Shown here piece by piece: positions 14,801 through 21,715 of a stretch of 24,999 nt of DNA (its first letter is position 1; every line of letters starts with the position of its first letter). The translations under genes were made by a program, and so were the position numbers. Origin of the DNA: JBCBZH01 sp039815415 (GTDB lineage Bacteria > Bacteroidota > Rhodothermia > Rhodothermales > Rubricoccaceae); NCBI GenBank assembly GCA_039815415.1, contig JBCBZH010000027.1, positions 1-24,999 on the forward strand. Reading direction: 5' to 3'. The notes under the pieces are model-generated. The model had not been told where the DNA came from, made no database searches, and saw nothing but the letters and a program-made list of their open reading frames with translations.

Positions 14801-14838
14801 TGTCATCCTGAGCGGAGCGCAGCGGAGTCGAAGGATCT
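14801..14838. repeat. Dispersed repeat beginning TGTCATCCTGAGCGGAGC
   Basis: This is a 38-bp unit starting TGTCATCCTGAGCGGAGC and ending GTCGAAGGATCT. I recognise this word as a common extragenic repeat type in many bacterial genomes. It has an internal imperfect stem and shares the TGTCATCC end with the elements at 13182, 14901 and 16509. Confidence 0.75.
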
Positions 14839-14851
14839 CTGTCGAGCACAG

Positions 14852-14861
14852 CGCCAGCTCG
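14852..14861 (-). repeat. Iterated 10-mer between dispersed repeats
   Basis: CGCCAGCTCG lies 13 bp after the TGTCATCCTGAG element, within the repeat cluster. Confidence 0.75.
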
Positions 14862-14900
14862 ATCTGGGGAAGCGTGATGCTGTCTCCCATCCGAAAAACA

Positions 14901-14980
14901 GTCATCCCCGCGAAGGCGGGGACCCATGCAACGGTGGCGCAGAGTCCGAACGCCGTATGGGTTCCCGCCTACGCGGGAAT
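14901..14980. repeat. Inverted dispersed repeat GTCATCCCCGCGAAGGCGGGG
   Basis: The left part holds CCCCGCGAAGGCGGGG (hairpin) then ACCCAT. The right part holds ATGGGTTCCCGCCTACGCGGGAAT, with its own hairpin, in opposite orientation. The two form an 80-bp composite of a repeat type found widely in bacterial intergenic DNA. No coding potential is evident. Confidence 0.8.
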
Positions 14981-15015
14981 AGCTAGATGGGTGAAGGATG
15001 GTGCAGAGAGAAGCT

Positions 15016-15025
15016 CGAGCTGGCG
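15016..15025 (+). repeat. Iterated 10-mer at the edge of the repeat cluster
   Basis: CGAGCTGGCG preceded by AGCT, so AGCTCGAGCT is itself palindromic. It is the last repeat before the small membrane-protein gene that ends at 15042. Confidence 0.7.
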
Positions 15026-15041
15026 GCGATCCGGGAGAGAC

Positions 15042-15284
15042 CTACCAGCGCATGGTGAGGCCCTTCGTGCTGCCGACGTTCTTCCGGTTGCGCGAGACTC
15101 GGGACTTCGCCTCGCCCCACGAGGCATGCAGTCCTCCTGAGGCACCGTCTGCGTGGAGCGATCGGCGTCGGTCTCGATGAGCCTTGTGCGCTTTCCGTCG
15201 TGCATCGTGTCGCCGACGGTCGGTTGCCGCCACCAGCGCGTAGAGGCTGATGGCGACCGAGATCGCAATGACTAGAGGCAGCAC
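15042..15284 (-). CDS. Small membrane protein with basic tail
   Basis: The 80-residue ORF is unrecognised. It starts with GTG at 15284, only 6 bp after the stop of the SPFH gene, and begins with one strong membrane segment (MLPLVIAISVAISLYALVAA). This is followed by a highly charged, Arg/Lys/His-rich tail (RRRHDARRKAHKAHRDRRR) that would face the cytoplasm. The close spacing suggests translational coupling with the SPFH gene. Its small size and biased composition leave some chance that it is not a gene. Conservation downstream of SPFH-GYF genes in relatives would decide. Confidence 0.5.
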   Translation of the reverse strand: MLPLVIAISVAISLYALVAATDRRRHDARRKAHKAHRDRRRSLHADGASGGLHASWGEAKSRVSRNRKNVGSTKGLTMRW

Positions 15285-15290
15285 AGACGC

Positions 15291-16418
15291 TTACGCACCC
15301 GGCGGGGGAGGCGGTGGCACGGCGCCGAACACGGACGAGACCGCATCCACCTCGCCTGCCTTGGTCCAGCCGCTCATGCCCTCGTTCCAGATGTGCGTCT
15401 CGCGCGTCAGCTCGCCCGACTGCGCCTTGGCGCGGAGCTGATCCATCGAGAAGGGGCCGGTCGTGTTTCCGTCCACCGCGATGTGGTACTGGACCGCTGG
15501 CGGTGGGGGCGGCGGTGTGGCTGGAGCGTTCTGCGCCGGAGCCTGCTGCTGTTGCTGGCCGCCGCCCATCATGGCCTGGCCCATCTGGTTCGCCATCGCG
15601 AAGCCCATGCCCATGCCCATCCCGGCGGCGGCTCCGCCTCCGGGATTCTCAGCGGCCTTGCCCATCGCCTGCGCAGCGGCGAACTGCGTGTACGCCCCGA
15701 GGTCGCCGATGACGCCCATGCTGGTGCGCTGGTCGAGCATCTTCTCCACCTCGGGAGGCAGCGACACATTCTCGACCATCATGTTCACGATGGAGACGCC
15801 GTACTCCTCCATGTCCGGCGCCATCTTCTCAGCCACGAAGCCGCCCAACTCATCGAGGTTGGCGGCGAGGTCGAGGGCCGCCAGCCCGCTGGAGCCGAGG
15901 ACGTCGGTGAAGCGCCCGACGATCAGGTTGCGGATCTGGTCCGTGATCTCGCCCGTCTCGATGTGGCCGGACGTGCCCACCACCTGCTCAAGGAAGGTCG
16001 CCGGATCGGAGACGTGGAAGGCGTAGGTGCCGAAAGCGCGCAGACGTGTCGGGCCGAACTCCGGGTCGCGGAGCATAATCGGGTTCTTGGTCCCCCACTT
16101 CTGGTCCGTGAAGCGCCGTGTGTTGATGAAGTAGACCTCAGCCTTGTACGGGCTCTCAAAGCCGTGGGCCCAGCCCCGAAGGGTGGACAGGATCGGCAGG
16201 TTGGACGTGTCCAGGGTGTACATCCCCGGATCGAACACGTCGGCCAGCTTGCCCTCGTCCACGAACACGGCGGCTTGGCCTTCGCGGACCGTCAGGCGCG
16301 CGCCCGACTTGATCTCGTTGCCGTGCCGCTCGAAGCGGTAGACAAGCGTGTCGCGTGAGTCATCGGTCCATTCGATGACATCGATCAGTTCGCCCTTGAG
16401 GCGGTCCATGAGTCCCAT
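15291..16418 (-). CDS. SPFH-domain protein with C-terminal GYF_2 domain (virion-core-like)
   Basis: The product is about 375 residues from the ATG at 16418 (MGLMDRLKGELIDVIEW). The in-frame ORF extends further upstream, but the added residues overlap repeat-like DNA and are not family-like. The SPFH/prohibitin-like region spans about residues 1-260 (VREGQAAVFVDEGKLADVFDPGMYTL, FGTYAFHVSDPATFLEQVVG). A Gly/Met/Gln-rich linker (GMGMGMGFAM, poly-Gln) and poly-Pro follow. A GYF_2-type domain (VQYHIAVDGNTTGPFSMDQLRAKA) precedes the terminal PPPPPPGA. Such proteins assemble at membranes; GYF_2 domains bind proline-rich peptides. It lies downstream of the speD/speE-like/DUF350/DUF4178 genes and is probably part of the same membrane system. 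Confidence 0.88.
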   Translation of the reverse strand: MGLMDRLKGELIDVIEWTDDSRDTLVYRFERHGNEIKSGARLTVREGQAAVFVDEGKLADVFDPGMYTLDTSNLPILSTLRGWAHGFESPYKAEVYFINTRRFTDQKWGTKNPIMLRDPEFGPTRLRAFGTYAFHVSDPATFLEQVVGTSGHIETGEITDQIRNLIVGRFTDVLGSSGLAALDLAANLDELGGFVAEKMAPDMEEYGVSIVNMMVENVSLPPEVEKMLDQRTSMGVIGDLGAYTQFAAAQAMGKAAENPGGGAAAGMGMGMGFAMANQMGQAMMGGGQQQQQAPAQNAPATPPPPPPAVQYHIAVDGNTTGPFSMDQLRAKAQSGELTRETHIWNEGMSGWTKAGEVDAVSSVFGAVPPPPPPGA

Positions 16419-16508
16419 AGCGGTGTTTGGTTTCTGAGGGGAAGGGGAGGTACAGGGGCTCTGAGACCCGTACACGAGGTAGAAAGTGTGCCGTGAGGTC
16501 CCGTTCGG

Positions 16509-16577
16509 TGTCACCCTGAACTTGATTCAGGGTCTCGCGCTTCGAGCATGAGATCCTGAATCGAGTTCAGGATGACA
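16509..16577. repeat. Long inverted repeat of the TGTCAYCCTGAA family
   Basis: Two 28-bp arms (16509-16536 and 16550-16577) pair with only a few mismatches across a 13-nt loop. Each begins or ends with TGTCACCCTGAA or TTCAGGATGACA. The element lies between speD and the SPFH gene, where it could terminate or process the transcript. The remaining spacer (16419-16508, 16578-16628) shows no other supported feature. Confidence 0.85.
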
Positions 16578-16628
16578 ACACTTGGGAGCGCAGCAGAAGC
16601 TCTGACGGCATGATAGGGGTTAGCGGAA

Positions 16629-17069
16629 TCATTCTCGAACGTCGCCGCGGGTGACGACGGTCAGGTTCTCGCGTACGGGCGCGATGGCCTCGCGGATGCG
16701 AGCCACCACGGCAGCGGTGTCCATCGAGCCACACGTGAACACGTCGAGGGTCACCAGCCCGGCCTCAGGCCACGTGTGGACGCTCGCGTGGCTCTCGGAG
16801 AGCAGCACGATGCCGGTCACGCCCTCGGGCTCGAACTGGTGGAAGCGCGCGCCCAGGACCGTTGCTCCGGCCTCTCGGCAGGCGTCCGGCAGCAGCGTCT
16901 CCCACGCCTCGACGCGGCGCAACGGGCTGGCGTCATCGACCCAGAGATCCACGAGGATGTGGCGCCCGCCCGCTCGAGCGGGCGGTGCGGGACTCAGGCG
17001 CTCCTGATTCCTCATTGGCTGCGCCGGCCTAGCGCCTCCTGTTTCCTGATTCCCAGATGTCACTCCCAT
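16629..17069 (-). CDS. speD: S-adenosylmethionine decarboxylase proenzyme
   Basis: The protein of about 146 residues has the class 1B SpeD plan. RHILVDLWVDDASPL starts the first strand, then LLSESHASVHTWPEAGLVTLDVFTCG carries the self-cleavage site between Glu92 and Ser93 (pyruvoyl-forming serine) and the catalytic Cys in FTCG. Known reaction: AdoMet decarboxylation to supply aminopropyl groups. I chose the ATG at 17069; GTG 17078 and ATG 17015 are alternatives. The N-terminus before RHILV is unusually long and contains PPARAGG, encoded by a 20-bp palindrome. The start overlaps the end of the spermidine-synthase-like gene, so the two are coupled. Confidence 0.93.
   Translation of the reverse strand: MGVTSGNQETGGARPAQPMRNQERLSPAPPARAGGRHILVDLWVDDASPLRRVEAWETLLPDACREAGATVLGARFHQFEPEGVTGIVLLSESHASVHTWPEAGLVTLDVFTCGSMDTAAVVARIREAIAPVRENLTVVTRGDVRE
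16966..16985. repeat. 20-bp palindrome in the speD N-terminal region
   Basis: CCGCCCGCTCGAGCGGGCGG is perfectly self-complementary with centre CTCGAG, the same centre as the 18-bp intergenic palindrome. It is translated as part of PPARAGG before the conserved SpeD core. Confidence 0.85.
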
Positions 17070-18709
17070 CGCGCCCACCCGTGCTGGTAGTACCGGAGGA
17101 GGATCGGATCGTCGAGCGTGTTGATGTTCACGTCGAGGCGGTCGATGTCCGGGCTGAAGGTCTGTGCCGCCTCAAACTCGCGCGGCGTCAGGAAGCGCGG
17201 CGTCAGCTCGTTGGGGAGGCCAAAGCGCTCGGGGTTGACAGCGTGCGTGGAGCCGAGGAAGAAGCCCCAGTCGCCGAAGCTGGGCACGTAGACGTGGTAG
17301 GGCACCGGATGCAGATCCGCGGCCTCCGCTGTGGCGACGATGCTCCAGAAGGCCTCGCGCGCGAAATAGGGCGAGGTGGACTGCACCGCCACCATCGCGC
17401 CCATGCCGAGGCGCTGCCGCAGCATCTCATAGAACGGACGGCTGTAGAGTTTTGCCAGCGACTCGTGGTTGGGATCAGGCAGGTCCACAATCACCACATC
17501 GAACGCGCTGGCGGTGTCTTCGATGAACCGGTAGGCGTCGTCCGAGACAATCTCGACGCGCGGATCAGACAGTGCGCCCTCGTTGGCCTCCAGGATCGCC
17601 GGGTGGCGCTGCGCCAGCTCCGTCACCGCTGGGTCCAGATCCACGAGCGTGATCTGCTCCACGCCGTCCCACTTAAGAATCTCGCGGACCGCCAGCCCGT
17701 CGCCGCCACCGAGGACCAGCACGTGCTGGCGACGGGCTGCGAGCGCCATCGCCGGATGCACCAGCGACTCGTGATAGCGGTACTCGTCGGACGTGGCGAA
17801 CTGGAGGGCGCCGTCGAGAAACAGCCGCGTGTCGCCATTTTTCGACTTGGTGACGACGAGGCGCTGGTACGGCGACTGCTCGGTGTAAATGATGGGCGCG
17901 CGATAGAGCTTGGCCTCAAGCTGCTGAGAGAGCCACCCGGCGCCGAAGGCTCCGGCCACCAGCGGAATCGCCAGCGCGAGAGTCGCCAGCGCGAGGGGGC
18001 GCCACGCACCACGCAAGGGGCGGCGGAAGGCCCACAGGCACGCCACCACCACGCCCAGGTTGATGGCGCCTGTGACGAACGCTGTTCGCAGCACGCCGAG
18101 CGTGGGCAGCAGCAGCAGAGGGAACGCCAGCGCGGCCACCAGTGCGCCGAGGTAGTCGACGGCCAGCACGTCGGCCACGGTATGGCGGCGCTCTCGGCCT
18201 GCAGCGTCCAGAACGCGCGCCACCAGCGGAATCTCGAGCCCGACCAGAACGCCGATCACCAGCACCGCCGCGGCCATCACCACGTGGTAGGCAATGGGCG
18301 CGTAGCTGTACGCCGCGTAGAGCGCCAGCGCCGAGCCGCCGCCCGCCACGCCAATCGCCAGCTCGACGGCCACGAACGCCACCAGCGGATCACCCGTGAC
18401 GCGCCGCGAGAGCAGCGACCCGATGCCCATCGCCGTCATAAACCCGCCAATGGTGAGCGAGAAGTGGAGGATCGAGTTGCCGAGCAGGTAGGACGAGAGC
18501 GTGCCCACGATCAGCTCATAGAGCAGCCCGCACGTGGCCACCACCAGCACCGATGTCAGCAGCACCCGCACCTGCCGATCGGATAGGGGGCGATCCGCCA
18601 CAGGCCGCCCGCTCCGGTTGCGCGCAGCCGCTAGCTCGGGCACAGACCCGCCCTGCCCGTCGCCGGATGGCGGGGGCTCGAGCTGGCGAGTCGGTTCGAG
18701 AGTCTCCAT
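17060..18709 (-). CDS. Membrane-embedded spermidine synthase-like protein
   Basis: The 549-residue protein fuses an N-terminal membrane region of about seven hydrophobic helices (residues 47-260) to a spermidine-synthase domain. The latter shows the YQRLVV strand near 282-287, LFLDGALQFATSDEYRYHESLVHP, the AdoMet-type nucleotide loop GGGDG at 334-338, VDLDP, and the catalytic DLPDP with Asp409 and Asp412. Known family reaction: transfer of an aminopropyl group from decarboxylated AdoMet to an amine. The membrane fusion suggests the acceptor or product is used at the membrane. It is directly followed by speD, which would make the donor. The N-terminal tail (1-46) is soluble and Pro/Arg-rich. 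Confidence 0.9.
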   Translation of the reverse strand: METLEPTRQLEPPPSGDGQGGSVPELAAARNRSGRPVADRPLSDRQVRVLLTSVLVVATCGLLYELIVGTLSSYLLGNSILHFSLTIGGFMTAMGIGSLLSRRVTGDPLVAFVAVELAIGVAGGGSALALYAAYSYAPIAYHVVMAAAVLVIGVLVGLEIPLVARVLDAAGRERRHTVADVLAVDYLGALVAALAFPLLLLPTLGVLRTAFVTGAINLGVVVACLWAFRRPLRGAWRPLALATLALAIPLVAGAFGAGWLSQQLEAKLYRAPIIYTEQSPYQRLVVTKSKNGDTRLFLDGALQFATSDEYRYHESLVHPAMALAARRQHVLVLGGGDGLAVREILKWDGVEQITLVDLDPAVTELAQRHPAILEANEGALSDPRVEIVSDDAYRFIEDTASAFDVVIVDLPDPNHESLAKLYSRPFYEMLRQRLGMGAMVAVQSTSPYFAREAFWSIVATAEAADLHPVPYHVYVPSFGDWGFFLGSTHAVNPERFGLPNELTPRFLTPREFEAAQTFSPDIDRLDVNINTLDDPILLRYYQHGWARWE

Positions 18710-18758
18710 GCAGAGAGACGAGGTGGCGAGAGGCGTGCCCTTGGCGAGGCCTCACAGT

Positions 18759-18776
18759 CGGATCGGACCCGATCCG
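18759..18776. repeat. Inverted repeat CGGATCGG/CCGATCCG
   Basis: Perfect 8-bp arms surround a 2-nt AC spacer in the 133-bp gap between the DUF350 and spermidine-synthase-like genes. A second small stem CGACC/GGTCG lies about 10 bp further on. It may be a regulator site or a processing hairpin; no T-run is present. Confidence 0.5.
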
Positions 18777-18842
18777 TGGCTTGCGCCGACCTTCAGGTCG
18801 CGCGGCTTCGGAGGACCGGCGAGGGACGACCGAGCTTGTGAG

Positions 18843-19136
18843 CTACGACAACATCACCGCCGCCACCACAATGGAGAGGCCGATGAATACGCCCGCGAGC
18901 ATGATTCCCATCGCGGTGTTCTGGTCCTCCACCAACTCGTGCTTCAGGTTCAGCCCGGCCACCTTGTCGAAGACGAAGTACCCCGCTAGCGTGATTAGGA
19001 TGCCGATGGCGCCGTAGAGGATGGTCGAGACCAGAACCGAGACGCTCAGGCTGCTCTCCGCGACCCCCTCCTGAGCGAGGGCCGGGTGCGAAGCGAGCAA
19101 GGCGAGGGCGAGAAGGGGGAATCGGAAAACGCGCAT
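18843..19136 (-). CDS. DUF350 (YjfL-type) membrane protein
   Basis: The 97-residue protein has a signal peptide (MRFVF-like start; cleavage probably after ALA in HPALAQ), then two membrane segments separated by a polar loop: VLVSTILYGAIGILITLAGYFVFD and NTAMGIMLAGVFIGLSIVVAAVML. The loop LNLKHELVEDQNTAMG carries the acidic pair typical of DUF350. E. coli YjfL belongs to this family and sits in a cluster with a PspA homologue and a glutathionylspermidine-synthase-like protein. Biochemical function is unknown. Here it stands between a DUF4178 membrane protein and the spermidine-synthase-like gene, in keeping with that association. Confidence 0.88.
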   Translation of the reverse strand: MRVFRFPLLALALLASHPALAQEGVAESSLSVSVLVSTILYGAIGILITLAGYFVFDKVAGLNLKHELVEDQNTAMGIMLAGVFIGLSIVVAAVMLS

Positions 19137-19160
19137 GGGGTCAGGGGCGGAAGGACAAAA

Positions 19161-19170
19161 CGAGCTGGCG
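19161..19170 (+). repeat. Iterated 10-mer between the DUF4178 and DUF350 genes
   Basis: CGAGCTGGCG lies in the 39-bp gap between the DUF4178 stop and the DUF350 start, 5 bp after the DUF4178 stop on the minus strand. Confidence 0.75.
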
Positions 19171-19175
19171 GCGAG

Positions 19176-20690
19176 CTATTCGATGCGGCCGAAGCCGCCG
19201 CCGAGGAACAGGACGAGGCCGAGGAGGAACGATAGCCCGCACGCCATCGCGAAAGAGCCTGGTTCCCACATGCCCTTCTGGACAGTGGTCGAGAAGGTCA
19301 GCCGCTCCGGGCTGCTGGACTCAATGTTGGCGATGACCGTGTGGTCGCCGGACTGGGCGGGCTTGAAAGCGACCGTCGCCTGCTTCCCGGCATCGGTAGT
19401 GGTAGGCATGGACGAGGCGAGCCAGCGAAGCGTGCCGTCGGGTTCTTCGAGGAACAGCTCCGCGAAGGCTCGACCGCCGAGCTCCGGTGGGGCCACGGCC
19501 TCGACTCTGACCTGATAGGTCTCGCCCGGATCGTCCACCGTGAACGAGCTGACAGTGAACCGCTCCCGGATGGTGGTCTCCATGCGGGTGCCTGCAGGCT
19601 CGCCTGCGCCCACAGGTGGAGCCTCCGGAATGGGCAGGTCGCGCTCCTGGGCAACGAACTCCTCGGAGCCGGTGTACACCGTTTCGCCCTTGGAGGCGGC
19701 CCAGCCGATGCCCATGAAATAGGCGCCCGCCGCTGCGAAGCAGACGAGGGCCGCCATCCGAAGCGACCGTCGGCGCTTGCGCCGCCGTTCGGCGCGCTCG
19801 TCCATCTCCTTCAGCTTGTCGTCGCGCCCGAACGCTTCCCACAGCTCGCGCTCCGAGATACGTGGTCCCGCGACCACCTCCACCTCGTCCGCCGTGGTCT
19901 CCGCGCTGACGTGCGTCTTGCCCGTCTTCGCCTCCACCACCTGAAGGGTGCGGTTGAGCCCTGGGCGCCACGTGAACTCGCCCCGCATCGCCATGATGCG
20001 AGCCGGTCCGCGCTCCTTGATGATCGCCTTGCCGTCCGGCGTGTCGATCCACATCATGCCCACCTTGGGCGTCGGGCGGATGGGCGTCTGGACGGTCCAG
20101 CCCTCGTCGGGAGAGAATGAGAGGTAGCGGGGGACGCCAGAGTCCGAGACCATCTGCCACTCGTCCCAGCGCCAGCGGTCCTCGTCGTCCCAGCCCTCGT
20201 ACTGCAGCCACCCCATCACGAGGTGATTCTCCCCGAAGAACGTGGCCTCCTGGCCTGGGGCGATGGGCTGGCTGGGCCTCACCTTCGGGTCCATTTGCCC
20301 GATGATGTCCTGGCGGCCGGCCGTCAGCTCGAGAACGCTGCCGCAGTAGGTACACACCGCCGCTTTCGTTCCGCGCTCCGGGTGAATGTCTACGGAGCCG
20401 CCGCAGTTGACGCACGACAGCGTATCCGAGACGGGCTGGTCTTCGCCGAGGCCATCCGACTCGACGGTCGCCAGCTCGTCGGTGGCCCACCGGTTGTCCG
20501 GGTTGACGGCGAGCGCTTGCATCAGAAGGCGGCGCTTCTCGCCGGCGTTGTCGCTCACGCGAGCACGCCACAGGAGCGCCTCCTCGTTCATGCTGTCCGC
20601 CGCCAGGACATCGTCGAGGAGGCGCCGGGCCGCCTCGTGGTGGCCGCGCCGGGCCGCCATGAGGGCACGATCTAGAGGAGACAGCTCCAT
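19176..20690 (-). CDS. DUF4178 membrane protein with zinc ribbon and TPR-like head
   Basis: The 504-residue protein starts at the ATG at 20690, which overlaps the stop of the upstream gene (ATGA); a longer in-frame ORF reaching 21035 is rejected as out-of-frame read-through of two other genes. In order: a TPR-like helical head (1-70), a zinc ribbon with CVNC (93-96) and CTYC (113-116), a DUF4178 region (about 135-285, GWLQYEGWDDEDRWRWDEW), a coiled basic segment (286-310), a membrane helix (311-332), an outer beta-rich domain (340-475), and a final membrane helix (GLSFLLGLVLFLGG). DUF4178 has no known activity but recurs beside speD/DUF350 genes. The outer domain may be a sensor. Confidence 0.85.
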   Translation of the reverse strand: MELSPLDRALMAARRGHHEAARRLLDDVLAADSMNEEALLWRARVSDNAGEKRRLLMQALAVNPDNRWATDELATVESDGLGEDQPVSDTLSCVNCGGSVDIHPERGTKAAVCTYCGSVLELTAGRQDIIGQMDPKVRPSQPIAPGQEATFFGENHLVMGWLQYEGWDDEDRWRWDEWQMVSDSGVPRYLSFSPDEGWTVQTPIRPTPKVGMMWIDTPDGKAIIKERGPARIMAMRGEFTWRPGLNRTLQVVEAKTGKTHVSAETTADEVEVVAGPRISERELWEAFGRDDKLKEMDERAERRRKRRRSLRMAALVCFAAAGAYFMGIGWAASKGETVYTGSEEFVAQERDLPIPEAPPVGAGEPAGTRMETTIRERFTVSSFTVDDPGETYQVRVEAVAPPELGGRAFAELFLEEPDGTLRWLASSMPTTTDAGKQATVAFKPAQSGDHTVIANIESSSPERLTFSTTVQKGMWEPGSFAMACGLSFLLGLVLFLGGGFGRIE

Positions 20691-20914
20691 CACTTCCCGA
20701 AGCTGGGTCCACCGCCACCGACGCGGGGACCGCGTGTGCTCCCCGTCCGGTTGGAGGGCGGCGGAACGTAGGGGCGGATGGGCACGAAGGTGACGCGCTC
20801 GGGCTGGCGGAGCGTCATGTCGGCGATGGGACGGGCACTCGGGCCTCTCGCAGCTGAGGTGTAGGCCCAGGCTCCGAGGCCGCCCAGAATGACGAGGAGA
20901 AGGATGCGGCCCAT
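20690..20914 (-). CDS. Small membrane or secreted protein with Gly-rich end
   Basis: The 74-residue protein is not recognised. It has one N-terminal hydrophobic segment (MGRILLLVILGGLGAWAYTSA), then a Pro/Arg-rich stretch (PIRPYVPPPSNRTG) and a terminal VGGGGPSFGK. Its position, 2 bp after the upstream DUF4178 gene and overlapping the next DUF4178 gene by 1 bp over ATGA, makes it a firm member of the operon despite its size. The proline-rich part is a possible ligand for the GYF_2 domain of the SPFH protein further downstream; that is speculation. Confidence 0.7.
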   Translation of the reverse strand: MGRILLLVILGGLGAWAYTSAARGPSARPIADMTLRQPERVTFVPIRPYVPPPSNRTGSTRGPRVGGGGPSFGK

Positions 20915-20916
20915 GA

Positions 20917-21534
20917 TTAGCTGAACGGATCGGGATCGATGATGACGGACTCGCGCGCAATCGGGCGCCCGACGAACAGCTCCACTTCGTGCTCGCCGTA
21001 CTCCAGCCCCACTTCCTCATCTCCTGCAGACCCATCCACGTACCCGACGGCCTCGCCGGGAAGGATCTGGGTGCCGAACTGACCCTCCGCAGAGACGATG
21101 GTGGCCTCGTCCACCTCCGTTACCGTGACCGTGCGGTTCGCCAGCTCGAGCTGGTCGCCCACGCGGATGCTCTCGAAGGGCGGGGCGTTCTCGTTGGGCG
21201 CTTTCAGGAGATACTTGAACCGCCCCTCGTCCTCTTCGAGCCACGCTTTCTTGTCGTCGCCGAGGTCGAGGAACCACTCCTGCCACATACCGCCGGCGTA
21301 CTCATACACGAGGCGCCCGATCACACGGAAGCTCTGGGAGCCGATGGTGCCCGTGGCGTCGAGGTACAACGGGCTGGCGAGTTGGGCGAGCGAGGCGGTC
21401 CGGCCGGTGGGGTCCAGGTGGACGCCGTTGTACAGCGATACGCTCTGGCAGAACTCGCAGGTGACCGCTTTCACGAAGCGGTTGCGGATGCGAAGCGGGG
21501 CGCCGCAGGCTGGGCAGTGGTGCGTTTCGTCCAC
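20917..21534 (-). CDS. DUF4178 protein with N-terminal zinc ribbon
   Basis: The 205-residue soluble protein begins with a zinc ribbon (CPAC at 7-10 and CEFC near 28-31), followed by a DUF4178 domain. YEYAGGMWQEWFLDLGDDKKAWLEEDEGRF matches the family signature, and a second beta-rich half with VGDQLELANRTVTVTEVDEATIVSAEGQF follows. No membrane segment is present, so it is the cytosolic counterpart of the membrane-bound DUF4178 protein two genes downstream. The start is the GTG at 21534; no ATG fits. It is the first gene of the minus-strand cluster, so the cluster promoter should lie in 21535-21600, where I could not identify a clear box. Confidence 0.85.
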   Translation of the reverse strand: MDETHHCPACGAPLRIRNRFVKAVTCEFCQSVSLYNGVHLDPTGRTASLAQLASPLYLDATGTIGSQSFRVIGRLVYEYAGGMWQEWFLDLGDDKKAWLEEDEGRFKYLLKAPNENAPPFESIRVGDQLELANRTVTVTEVDEATIVSAEGQFGTQILPGEAVGYVDGSAGDEEVGLEYGEHEVELFVGRPIARESVIIDPDPFS

Positions 21535-21602
21535 GTGGACTCGGTGGGGTTCCGTCTATGATAGAGGGCTGAGCGTGCAGGGGCAACGGAGGTCTGGCGC
21601 AT

Positions 21603-21612
21603 CGCCAGCTCG
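21603..21612 (-). repeat. Iterated 10-mer between divergent genes
   Basis: CGCCAGCTCG lies in the divergent region between the DUF4178 operon and the GNAT gene, 69 bp from the DUF4178 start. Confidence 0.75.
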
Positions 21613-21715
21613 CGTCCCTGCATGGATATACGGAATCCGCCTAGGTTGTGGGTCATGCGCATCCGACGAGGCTGCCTGTCAGCGTTCCGTCCTCATCATA
21701 AACCGGGTCTCATCA

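Noticed and set aside
14801..14980. CRISPR array
   Set aside because: The repeats are of different families, inverted and without regular spacers; no cas genes are present.
17057..18586. 509-residue plus-strand ORF
   Set aside because: It is the complement of the spermidine-synthase-like gene; Arg/His/Gln-rich with no recognisable domain.
20691..21035. N-terminal extension of the large DUF4178 ORF
   Set aside because: It reads the small Gly-rich gene and the end of the other DUF4178 gene in a wrong frame; the ATG at 20690 overlaps the upstream stop and gives a sensible N-terminus.
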